Part shown: positions 1 to 7,248 of the stretch, one piece after another
Numbering within the stretch: position 1 is the stretch's first letter
How the letters are laid out: the number at the start of each line of letters is the position of its first letter
Assembly (NCBI GenBank): GCA_036518955.1
Contig: DATDMG010000118.1
Location: 1 to 16,427, forward strand
Reading direction: 5' to 3'
From: DATDMG01 sp036518955
GTDB taxonomy: Bacteria; Actinomycetota; Actinomycetes; Actinomycetales; Kineosporiaceae
DNA length: 16,427 nucleotides
Position numbers and translations under genes: made by a program
Notes under the pieces: model-generated
Databases searched by the model: none
Seen by the model: only the letters and a program-made list of their open reading frames with translations
Told to the model about the DNA's origin: nothing

Positions 1-2254
1 CGGGTTCGGTACCCGCGGCCTGCGCGTCGTCCTGGGTGCCGGTGCGTGCGACCGCCTCGACCGCGGTGAGGCCGACGGGGCGGACACCGGGTGCGGCGGG
101 CTCGGGGCCGGTGAGGTCGATGGTGGTGATCCCGCGGGTCGCCGGGTCGCCGGCACCGTCGCGCGAACCGCCCACCGCGGTCAGGCGCGGCGTTCCGGCG
201 GGTGCCGCCGGGCGTGCCCCGGCCCGCTCCAGGGCCGGCACGCCGGGTACCGGGGTCGGGCCCGGCCCACCGGCGGGGTCGAGGGCGGACTTCGCGGTGC
301 GCGGTTCCGGAGTGCGCGGGGTCGGCCCGGCCTCGACCGCGACCCGGCCGGTGAGGAGCGTCGCGGGCAGCGTGATCCGGGCGGTGACGCCGATGACCGG
401 CGAGGGCACGAGCACGACGTCGATGCCTGTCGTCCGGGCCAGCTCGCCGACCACGAAGTGGCCGAGGAACTTGGTCGGGGCGGCGATGAAATCGCCCTCG
501 CCCTTGAGCCGGGCGTTCGCGACGCGCAGGTCCTCCACGCTCATCCCGATCCCTTGATCCGTGATCGCGATGAGGTAGTTCTCGCCGAAGAGCCGCCCCT
601 GCACCTCGACCTCGGAGTCGGGGGGTGAGAACGTGAGCGCGTTCTCCACCAGCTCCGACAGCAGGTGCACCACGGCGCCCACCGCCGACCCGGCCACCAG
701 CACCTCGTCGACGCGGCGCAACGCCACCCGGCGGTACTCCTCGACCTCCGAGACGGCGGCCCGGACGACGTCGGCCATCGCCACCGGCGAGGACCACTGC
801 CTCGGCCCGCTCTCGCCGACGAGCACCAGCAGGCTGGTGGCGTTGCGCCGCATCCGGGTGGCGAGGTGGTCCAGCTCGAACAGGTTCGACAGGGCGGTCG
901 GGTCCATCTCCTCCCGCTCCAACCGGGTGATGAACCCGAGTTGGCGGCGGATCAGGTTCTGGTTGCGCCGGCCGAGGTTGGCCAGGGAGGTGACGACGCG
1001 CTGCCGCTGCAGCGCCTGCTCGGTGGCCAGCCCGTAGGCCGCGGACTGCAACCGGTCCAGCGCCGAGGCGACCGACGAGATCTCCCGGGTGGCCCGGGCG
1101 GGCACCGTGACCGGCTCCGGGGGCGTGGGGTGCTCGTCGTCCGGGTGGGTCAGGACGTGCCGCACGGCCGCGGGGAGGCGTTGGCCGGCGACCGCGTCCG
1201 CCTCCGCCGCCAGGGCCGCCAGCGGCCGGGTGATGGACCGCGAGGCGAGGACGGCGAGCATCACCGAGCCGCCGAGGCAGAGCAGCACCACCAGGACCAG
1301 GCCGGCCAGGCGTGCCGCGGAGTCGGTCTGCAGGTCGTGCGCACGGATCTGGATCGTGGAGCCGACATGGTCCTGCAGCTGGCCGACGTCGTCCAGCACC
1401 GTCGTCTGCCCGGACCACCACGACTGCGGGTTGACCAGCACGTGTCGGCCGTCCGCCGCGGAGAGGGCGACCTGCTCGAAGTAGCCGCTGGTCCGCGCGG
1501 CGCCGGTGTCGAAGACGAAGTCCGCCGCGGCGCGTTCGGAGCCCGTGGCCTGCCGGCGGAAGGCCGCCAGCGCCGCGTCCCGTGCCGTGCGCATCGCGGC
1601 GAACTGGATGAACTCGCCCTTGCCGAAGCCGCCCGCCGAGAAGACCCCGTTCAGGAACGCCCGCTCCTGGGCGGTGGCCTCCGACAGGTCCATCAGCGCC
1701 CGCAGGGCGGACGACGCCCGGCGCAGCTCGTCGTCCGCGACCCGTTCGAGACCGAGGTCGAGCCCCACCAGCGCGTTGATGCGCTGGGTGTAGTAGTCGA
1801 ACGTCGCGGCCCGGGCGGCGGTCGACCCGTCCACGGCGGCCCGCAGTGCCGACAGCCCGTCGAGCTGCTGGAGGGTGGCGCGCAACCTCGTCTCGACGTC
1901 TCCGTCGCCGTCGGTCAGCCGGGTCACCGCGGCTCGTTGCGCGTCGACCTGCCCCCGGGCGGTGGCCAGCTCGTTGCGGAAGCTGGGGTTGCCCCCGAGG
2001 ACGGCCGCGGCGAGGCCGCGCTCGGTCTGCAGCTGGTGCACCAGTCCCTGGACGGCGAGCGTCAGCCGCACGGACCGCTCGCTGTTCTGGGAGGAGCGGA
2101 AGTCGGTGATCTGCTGGCTGGCGACGATGCCGAGGAGGATCAGGACGACCAGGGCGGGGAGGGCGAGGATCCGCGCGACCCGGCGTCGGATGGTCGCGCT
2201 GCCGTCGAGGATGGCGAGGCGACGTGGGCTGGGCTCCTGCCGGTGCCCGCTCAC
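1..2254 (-). CDS. NIT-domain sensor histidine kinase, conservon (CvnA-like) type; C-terminus cut by window edge
   Basis: Membrane sensor kinase; 751 residues are visible and the frame is still open at the left edge. Residues about 29-48 form TM1. A large extracytoplasmic helical region (about 55-310) has the signature of the nitrate/nitrite-sensing NIT family (QLQTERGLAA, TAQERAFLNGVF). TM2 is about 315-337, followed by a HAMP-like linker (SRSITRPLAALAAEAD). The dimerisation helix contains ELDHLATRMRRN (His near 464). The HATPase domain has an N box (SELVENALTFSPP, about 535) and a G box (DQGIGMS, about 567). A proline/alanine-rich, probably disordered tail follows. The GTG at 2254 is the only credible start, because the frame upstream is open to a TAG but holds no ATG, GTG or TTG; the ribosome-binding site is weak. 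Actinomycete kinases of this build normally head conservons (roadblock, DUF742 and Ras-like GTPase genes), which would lie left of the window. The ligand is unknown. Confidence 0.9.
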   Translation of the reverse strand, partial: MSGHRQEPSPRRLAILDGSATIRRRVARILALPALVVLILLGIVASQQITDFRSSQNSERSVRLTLAVQGLVHQLQTERGLAAAVLGGNPSFRNELATARGQVDAQRAAVTRLTDGDGDVETRLRATLQQLDGLSALRAAVDGSTAARAATFDYYTQRINALVGLDLGLERVADDELRRASSALRALMDLSEATAQERAFLNGVFSAGGFGKGEFIQFAAMRTARDAALAAFRRQATGSERAAADFVFDTGAARTSGYFEQVALSAADGRHVLVNPQSWWSGQTTVLDDVGQLQDHVGSTIQIRAHDLQTDSAARLAGLVLVVLLCLGGSVMLAVLASRSITRPLAALAAEADAVAGQRLPAAVRHVLTHPDDEHPTPPEPVTVPARATREISSVASALDRLQSAAYGLATEQALQRQRVVTSLANLGRRNQNLIRRQLGFITRLEREEMDPTALSNLFELDHLATRMRRNATSLLVLVGESGPRQWSSPVAMADVVRAAVSEVEEYRRVALRRVDEVLVAGSAVGAVVHLLSELVENALTFSPPDSEVEVQGRLFGENYLIAITDQGIGMSVEDLRVANARLKGEGDFIAAPTKFLGHFVVGELARTTGIDVVLVPSPVIGVTARITLPATLLTGRVAVEAGPTPRTPEPRTAKSALDPAGGPGPTPVPGVPALERAGARPAAPAGTPRLTAVGGSRDGAGDPATRGITTIDLTGPEPAAPGVRPVGLTAVEAVARTGTQDDAQAAGTEP

Positions 2255-2725
2255 CCGGTGACCGGGCCTTCTGCTCCGGCTTCGCTCTTCCTCGGCTGCG
2301 GCGACAGGCTCGTACCGGCGCTGCGGCGTGGACTCGGCATCTCCGCTCCATCTGGCGAACCGCTGTCTGTGGCAGAAGGTTGTGCTATAAGCACCGATCG
2401 GCCCGTTGAAGCCGAAAAGCTACCAGACCATGCATCTGCACGTGCATCCCCCCTCAAGGCTGCTCTACGTGGTCTTGACTCATCCTTAAGGTTGCTGCAT
2501 ACCTCCAGGTCAGCCCCCGTGGGCGGGTGGAGAGGGCAAACGGCGAGGTGACGGGCGGCTACCGGGCCAGCCTCCGACGCCACGGATCGGCATCCTGAGG
2601 CACCCGTCTGCGCGGGGAGCGCACCGGCCTGTTGATATATGGCCTTCATCACACCCTCAAGGTGCGAGGTCACGTGCTGTCCGCAGCCCGTCGTGCGGCG
2701 GTGGGTGCCGCCCTGCCGCCGGCGC
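2255..2725. other. 471-bp non-coding stretch between ribA-like gene and histidine kinase, with lower GC
   Basis: No convincing gene. Third-position composition of the only long minus-strand frame is unlike the neighbours. GC is visibly lower at about 2385-2500. Visible elements: an inverted repeat ATGCA-N8-TGCAT at 2430-2447; a 9-bp direct repeat CCCTCAAGG at 2451-2459 and 2654-2662; an interrupted stem-loop (CTCCA/TGGAG plus GCCC/GGGC, loop CCGT) at 2503-2532; and, on the minus strand, a -10-like TATAGC at 2384-2389. It probably holds the kinase promoter and its control sites. Confidence 0.5.
2697..2712 (-). terminator. Weak GC hairpin after ribA-like stop codon
   Basis: GGCGG and CCGCC arms separated by six bases begin about 13 bases past the stop of the GTP cyclohydrolase gene. 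There is no T-tract, so this is at most an actinomycete-style hairpin terminator. In DNA this GC-rich, such short hairpins also arise by chance. Confidence 0.25.
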
Positions 2726-3442
2726 TCAGTCGAGCGGGAGGTCCAGGGTGTGGCCGGTGTGCCGAGCCTTGGTGGCGAGGTACCGGGTGTTGGCGGGGGA
2801 CAGGTGCACGGCCGTGGCGACCTGGCGCACGACGTCGATGCCGAGGCGGCCGAGCTGATCGGCCTTGTCCGGGTTGTTGCTCAGCAGGGACACCCGGCGG
2901 ATCCCCAGGCAGAGGAGCATCTGCGCGGCCGGGGTGTAGTCCCGCTCGTCCTCGCCCCGGCCGAGGGCCAGGTTGGCCTGGTAGGTGTCCAGGCCGCGGT
3001 CCTGCAGGGCGTACGCGTCGAGCTTGCGGTACAGCCCGATGCCTCGCCCCTCCTGGCGCAGGTAGAGCAGGACGCCGCCGGCATCCGCGATGCGCTCGAC
3101 CGCCTCCCGCAACTGGGGACCGCAGTCGCAGCGCTGGCTGCCGAGCACGTCCCCGGTCAGGCACTCGCTGTGCGGGCGGACCAGCGGGGGCGCCCCGCCG
3201 GAGCGGCCCGGGGCCCGCCAGTCGCCGAGCCCGAGGGCGAGGTGCTCGCGGCCGTCCGCGAGGCCGTTGAAGGTGATCACCGTTGCGGTGGTCGCGTACC
3301 CGTCGGCGAACCGGAGCGGGAGGCTGACCTGACGCCGCACCGTGGCCGCCGGGAGGTCGCCCGGGTCGCGGTCGCACGGGCCCGGTCCCCGGACCGACGC
3401 CAGCGGCCGGGCGGCGGACGGGCGGTGTGCGGCCTCGGTCAT
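2726..3442 (-). CDS. ribA: Stand-alone GTP cyclohydrolase II
   Basis: This enzyme opens the GTP imidazole ring, releasing formate and pyrophosphate to give 2,5-diamino-6-ribosylamino-4(3H)-pyrimidinone 5'-phosphate. The 238-residue protein has the family's zinc site C-x10-C-x-C (C94, C105, C107), the catalytic and phosphate-binding RQEGRGIGL segment (129-137), and the downstream LLSNNPDKADQL motif. ATG at 3442 follows a GAAGGGG ribosome site. The first 35 residues are an extra, unconserved-looking tail. Actinobacterial riboflavin loci commonly encode a RibB-RibA fusion beside ribD/ribE/ribH. Here the DHBP-synthase half and all other rib genes are absent, and the neighbours are a glycosyltransferase, a membrane flippase-like protein and a pterin-synthase-like protein. 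I infer a dedicated copy for a special metabolite. It is the last gene of the minus-strand run, 104 bp after the preceding gene. Confidence 0.93.
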   Translation of the reverse strand: MTEAAHRPSAARPLASVRGPGPCDRDPGDLPAATVRRQVSLPLRFADGYATTATVITFNGLADGREHLALGLGDWRAPGRSGGAPPLVRPHSECLTGDVLGSQRCDCGPQLREAVERIADAGGVLLYLRQEGRGIGLYRKLDAYALQDRGLDTYQANLALGRGEDERDYTPAAQMLLCLGIRRVSLLSNNPDKADQLGRLGIDVVRQVATAVHLSPANTRYLATKARHTGHTLDLPLD

Positions 3443-3546
3443 CGGCACCCCTTCGGTGGTTCGGCGGTCCTGGTTGCGGCACGGCCGCCCCGGCGCGCGG
3501 GCGGAGCGGCGGAGGTGCGCCGGATCGGGGACGTCGTCCTGCTCCG

Positions 3547-4596
3547 CTACGGCCTCGCCGACCGTTTCGACGCCAGCTGGCGCGCCAGGATCACGGCCGC
3601 GCCCGGCAGGCTGGCGACGAGGGCGAGCATCCCGTACACGATCGCCACGGTGAGGCCCTGCGTCGAGCTCAGCCCGGCCGCGCCGAACGCCCAGGCCGAG
3701 ACGCCCTCGCGCGGTCCCCAACCGCCGACGTTGACGGGGACCGCCATCGCCATCAGGGCCAGCACCAGGAGCGGGAGCAACTCCCGCAACGGCGCGGTGA
3801 CCCCCGCCGACCGCGCGGCGACCACGAACGTGGCGAGGTGACCAGCGATCACGGCGGCCGACGCCGCCAGGATCCGCGCCCGGTGGTCGCGGGCCAGCAG
3901 CCCGCGGCGCACGTCGGCGGGCCAGGCACGCACGCCGGACGCCCACCCTGCCGCCGCCGGCCGCCGCCGCGACCCGGCCGGCATCCGGTCGAGCGCGGCC
4001 GTGAGCGGCCCGAACGCGCGCCGCCACGGGAGCGGCCGGGCCGCCGCCACGATCAGCCCGGCGGCGATCGTCGCGGCTGCCACCGTCAGCACGGTACCCC
4101 TGCCGACCGACGCGCGCCCGGGTAGCGCCGGGTCGGTCACCAGCACCGACACCCCGACCGCCATCAGCACCACCTGGCCCGCGCAGCGCTCCAGGACGAC
4201 GGCCTTGACCGCCCGGGTGACGTCCCCGGCCTCCCGGCCGTGCCGCACCGCGCGGTGGACGTCCCCGAGCACGCCGCCGGGAAGGACGGCGTTGAGGAAC
4301 AGGGACCGGTAGTAGTCACCCACCGCTGCCGCGAGCGGCAGCCGGATCCCGAGGCCGCCCGCGATCATCGACCAGCGCCAGGCACTGAGCACGGTGGTGG
4401 CCGCACCCAGGGCGGTCGCCGCCAGCAGCGCCGTCCCGTCGACCTTTCGCAACCCGGCGAGGAACGGCCCGCTGCCGAGCCGTTGGGCGAGCAGCAGCAG
4501 GATGCCGGCACCGGCGAGGGGTCGCCCCCAGCGCCACGCCCGCCGCGCCCCCTGCCGGACGCGCGATCCGCCCGGCGGCCTGCCGGCCCCGTCCAT
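3547..4596 (-). CDS. LPG-synthase-type transmembrane protein (flippase-like, PF03706/UPF0104 family)
   Basis: Integral membrane protein of 349 residues with roughly seven or eight hydrophobic segments. It carries the family signatures NAVLPGGVLGDVHRAVR, VVLERCAGQVVL and the C-terminal PVNVGGWGPREGVSAWAFG. It corresponds to the membrane (flippase) half of MprF and has no soluble aminoacyl-transferase domain. Such stand-alone proteins are often found with glycosyltransferases and are thought to move or present lipid-linked products; the substrate cannot be read from sequence. ATG at 4596 follows a GAGGAGGG ribosome site. It lies 131 bp after the glycosyltransferase-methyltransferase gene and 104 bp before the GTP cyclohydrolase II gene on the same strand, which suggests it handles a lipid made by this cluster. 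The N-terminus is arginine-rich. Confidence 0.85.
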   Translation of the reverse strand: MDGAGRPPGGSRVRQGARRAWRWGRPLAGAGILLLLAQRLGSGPFLAGLRKVDGTALLAATALGAATTVLSAWRWSMIAGGLGIRLPLAAAVGDYYRSLFLNAVLPGGVLGDVHRAVRHGREAGDVTRAVKAVVLERCAGQVVLMAVGVSVLVTDPALPGRASVGRGTVLTVAAATIAAGLIVAAARPLPWRRAFGPLTAALDRMPAGSRRRPAAAGWASGVRAWPADVRRGLLARDHRARILAASAAVIAGHLATFVVAARSAGVTAPLRELLPLLVLALMAMAVPVNVGGWGPREGVSAWAFGAAGLSSTQGLTVAIVYGMLALVASLPGAAVILARQLASKRSARP

Positions 4597-4727
4597 CCTC
4601 GCCCTCCTCGTCGCCCGCGTCGTCCCGGCCCTGCCTCATCCGTCCGGAGGCCCCGGGGGTTGCCCTCCAGTACGCGGCGTCGGCGGCAAAGGGTTCAAAC
4701 CCGGGTCGACGGCTCGTGACGGGCGGG

Positions 4728-6803
4728 TCAACAGCTCCCCTCGGGGGGTGGTCGACCGGGATCCGCGCCGGTGGGTACGGCCAGCAGGTCCTGGTGGTGC
4801 AGGACGACGTCCAGGGCACCGTCACGGACCTGGGCCAGTCGCCGGCGCAGGTAGGCGTCCAGCTCCAGGGCCGGGTCGGACTCGGCGGCGGCACCGACCC
4901 AGCCCCGCAGCCATTCCCCGGCCAGGTCGGCCTGGCCCGGACCGAGCCGCCAGGGCGCCGGACGGGTGCGGACCCGCGCGCCGCGCGCGGTGAACGCCTG
5001 GACGGCGGCCGGGACCGCGTCCGGGCCGAGCAGGTGGCGGCCGCCGACCATCCGGCGCTGGTGGGCGTTGAACGCGGTGACGACCGCGGCGTCGAGCGGC
5101 TCCGCCGGTGTGAGCTCGACCCGCCCCGAGACCGACAGCGTGAGCAGGGCCGTGACGCCGGCACCGACGCACGCCGCGGCGATCGCGTCCACCTCGCTCT
5201 CGGTGAGCAGGTCGAGCAGGGCCGACGCCGTCACCAGGCAGGCGCCGGCCAGATCGGCGGCGGTCACCGTGCTGACGTCGCCCTGCCAACTGCTCCTGGT
5301 GACCGCGGCGCCGTCTCGCCCGTGGCCCGGCAGGGCCGTGGCGGCATGGGCCAGCAGGTCGGGGTCCTGATCCCGCAGCACCCAGTGCTGGGGGCCGGGC
5401 AGCCGTGGCGCGAGCCAGCGGCCCATCGACCCGGTGCCGCAGCCCAGGTCGTGGACGACATGCCGGTGCGGCGCCCCGGTCCGGTGGTCCGGGCCGGGGA
5501 CGGAGCCGGAGTGCGGGCCCGGGCCCGGGCAGCGGGTCAGGGCGGCGGCCGCCTGCCGCGCCAGGGTGTCCGAGCGGGCCCGGGCGTCGGCCTGCTCGCG
5601 CAGGTCCAGCCAGCGGCGGCTGAACCGCGCCGGAGCCCCGGCCGCCGCGGTCCGGCGCGGGTCACCCTCCGTGGCCAGCACGCTGGTGAGGACGGCGGCG
5701 AGGCGCGCCGCCGTCTCGTCCCACCCGGGCAGGACGTCGCGCCGACCGGCGGCCGCGGTCCGCAACCGGTCGCGCAGCGGCCGCTCGGTGAGCCAGGCCC
5801 GGAGCGCTGCCGCGAGCGAGTCGGCGTCCCCCGGCGGCACCAGCAGGCCCGGCACCGCGCCGTCGGGGGCGTGACCGAGTGCCTCCGGGATCCCGCCGAC
5901 CGCGCTCGCCACGACGGGAACGCCGGATGCCAGGGCCTCGGTGACCACCATCCCGAACGGCTCGGCGAGGGAGGGCAGGACGAGCAGGTCCGCCTGCGCG
6001 TAGAGCCGGGTGAGTGCCGCACCCGTCCGCGGGCCGGGGAACGTGACCCGGTCGGCGAGCCCGAGAGCGTCCGCCGTGGACCGCACCCGGGCGGCGTGCG
6101 TGGGGTCGAGGTGGGTCGCGCCGACGCAGGTGCACCGCCACGCCAGGTCGCGCACCGACCCGAGGGCCGGGACGAGGACGTCGTGCCCCTTCCGCGGTGT
6201 GATCGAGGCGACGCACAGCAGTCGCGCGCCGTCGTCGGACGGCGTCGTCGCCGGAGCGTGGTCCACACCGGGGGGCACGACGTGCACCCGGTCGCCGTCG
6301 AGCCCGTGCAGCGCGAGCAGCCGGCGGGCGGCGGCCGCGCTGGTCGCGATCACGGCGTCCGCGGCCCGCAGCGTGCGGCGTTCGGCGGCGCGCCGCCGGG
6401 CGACCTGGTCCGGCCCCAACCCGGTCTCGTCGCCGAGCGGCAGGTGCGACAGCACCACCGCGCGCACCCGCGCCGCGGCCGGGACGACGACCTCGGGCGC
6501 GGCCGCCGCGACCAGGCCGTCGAGCAGCACCGCCGCGCCGTCGGGGACCGCGGCGAGTTCGGCGGCCAGCGCCTCGAGCGCGCCGGGGCCGGGTCGCGGC
6601 CAGGAGCCGGGAACGGCGCCGACCCGCACGCTCCAACCGAGGGCGGCCAGTTCCTCCACCACCCGGCGGTCGTAGCGGTTCCCGCCGCTCGGGGTCGCCG
6701 GGTCGTCCACCCCACCGGGCAGGACGACGTGCACGGACGTGGGCACGGACGCCGGCACGGACGCCGGTACGGGCACGGACGCCGCGGCTGCCCGGTCGCT
6801 CAC
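4728..6803 (-). CDS. Fused GT4-family glycosyltransferase and SAM-dependent methyltransferase
   Basis: 691 residues, two enzymes in one chain. Residues about 23-370 are a GT-B retaining glycosyltransferase of family 4: an N-terminal VHVVLPGGV strand, ITPRKGHDVLVPAL around 206, and the donor-binding E-x7-E motif (EPFGMVVTE, about 281-289) followed by GVPVVASAVGGIPE. After a Pro/Ala-rich linker, residues about 390-690 form a class I methyltransferase with SAM motif I (HDLGCGTGS, about 453) and an RDQDPD acidic loop. The GTG start at 6803 overlaps the upstream pterin-synthase-like stop by four bases (GTGA), so translation is probably coupled. Residues 8-21 are low-complexity Ser/Val/Pro/Ala, encoded by a 12-bp tandem repeat, so a slightly later start is possible. 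Sugar donor, acceptor and methyl acceptor are unknown; context suggests a GTP-derived or lipid acceptor. The next gene starts after 131 bp. Confidence 0.9.
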   Translation of the reverse strand: MSDRAAAASVPVPASVPASVPTSVHVVLPGGVDDPATPSGGNRYDRRVVEELAALGWSVRVGAVPGSWPRPGPGALEALAAELAAVPDGAAVLLDGLVAAAAPEVVVPAAARVRAVVLSHLPLGDETGLGPDQVARRRAAERRTLRAADAVIATSAAAARRLLALHGLDGDRVHVVPPGVDHAPATTPSDDGARLLCVASITPRKGHDVLVPALGSVRDLAWRCTCVGATHLDPTHAARVRSTADALGLADRVTFPGPRTGAALTRLYAQADLLVLPSLAEPFGMVVTEALASGVPVVASAVGGIPEALGHAPDGAVPGLLVPPGDADSLAAALRAWLTERPLRDRLRTAAAGRRDVLPGWDETAARLAAVLTSVLATEGDPRRTAAAGAPARFSRRWLDLREQADARARSDTLARQAAAALTRCPGPGPHSGSVPGPDHRTGAPHRHVVHDLGCGTGSMGRWLAPRLPGPQHWVLRDQDPDLLAHAATALPGHGRDGAAVTRSSWQGDVSTVTAADLAGACLVTASALLDLLTESEVDAIAAACVGAGVTALLTLSVSGRVELTPAEPLDAAVVTAFNAHQRRMVGGRHLLGPDAVPAAVQAFTARGARVRTRPAPWRLGPGQADLAGEWLRGWVGAAAESDPALELDAYLRRRLAQVRDGALDVVLHHQDLLAVPTGADPGRPPPEGSC
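6731..6784. repeat. 12-bp tandem repeat in the start of the glycosyltransferase gene
   Basis: The unit GCACGGACGCCG occurs at 6743-6754, 6755-6766 and 6773-6784, a near-copy (GCACGGACGTGG) at 6731-6742, and a half unit at 6767-6772. The length is a multiple of three, so expansion or loss would lengthen or shorten a Ser-Val-Pro-Ala tail without shifting the frame. Confidence 0.85.
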
Positions 6804-7198
6804 ACGGACCGCTCGTAGCTCGCCCAGGCGAGGTGCGACTCGTGCAGGATGACGTTGAGCGAGGTGACGCCGCGGGCGCTGGCGCCGAGGGCGCCCGCCG
6901 CGACCCGCTCGGCGAGCCGGTCGGCGACCGCCCGCGCCAGCACCTCCGTCGTGGTGTTCACTCCCGCGAACGCTGGGTCGTCGTCCAGGTTGCGGTAGGT
7001 GAGGTCGCCGACCACGTCGTGCAGCTGCTGGGCGGCCAGGCCGATGTCGACGACGATCCCGTCCTCGTCGAGGTCGGGCCGCCGGAAGGTCGCGTCGACG
7101 ACGAACGTGGCGCCGTGCAGCCGCTGCGCGGGGCCGAACACCTCCCCGCGCAGGCTGTGGGCAATCATCATGTGGTCACGTACGGTCACACTGAACAC
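6800..7198 (-). CDS. 6-pyruvoyl/6-carboxytetrahydropterin synthase-like protein with altered active site
   Basis: 132 residues of the tunnelling-fold family that includes PTPS and QueD. Family landmarks are present: AHSLRGEVFGPAQRLHGATF, DGIVVDIGLAAQQL, NTTTEVLARAVADRL and LHESHLAWASY. From remembered E. coli QueD numbering, zinc ligands H16 and H31 correspond to H14 and H28, but H33 becomes Ala30. Catalytic Cys27 becomes Ala24, and the Asp-His pair is replaced in LTYRNLDD. The Glu near the C-terminus that anchors the pterin ring is kept (LHES). The protein may therefore bind a pterin or pyrimidine without classical chemistry. GTG at 7198 follows an AGGAG ribosome site. It lies 50 bp after the dehydrogenase and overlaps the next gene by four bases. 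No QueC, QueE, QueF or FolE partner is visible, which argues against queuosine. Confidence 0.88.
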   Translation of the reverse strand: MFSVTVRDHMMIAHSLRGEVFGPAQRLHGATFVVDATFRRPDLDEDGIVVDIGLAAQQLHDVVGDLTYRNLDDDPAFAGVNTTTEVLARAVADRLAERVAAGALGASARGVTSLNVILHESHLAWASYERSV

Positions 7199-7248
7199 CC
7201 GTGGTCACTCCTGGTCGGCCGGTGTCGACGCGAGAACGGGCAGCCAGG

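Noticed and set aside
2475..2504. Plus-strand TTGACT with a CATACC-like -10 box
   Set aside because: The -10 match is poor and no plus-strand gene or clear RNA follows.
665..2551. Long plus-strand frame opposite the histidine kinase
   Set aside because: It is antisense to a well-supported kinase and has a composition typical of the mirror frame of high-GC genes.
2251..2673. A 140-codon minus-strand frame whose stop overlaps the kinase GTG by four bases
   Set aside because: Third codon positions are mixed in composition (many ATA, AGA, GCA, CTT codons), unlike every real gene here; no family resemblance; it sits in a lower-GC spacer. The overlap looks accidental.
4691..4702. GGGTTCAAACCC, resembling a tRNA T-arm
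   Set aside because: No acceptor, D-arm or anticodon arm can be built around it on either strand; it is a short palindrome in a 131-bp gene gap.
4716..6818. 700-codon plus-strand frame opposite the glycosyltransferase-methyltransferase
   Set aside because: Antisense shadow; rich in Arg, Gly, Pro and Gln with no recognisable motif.
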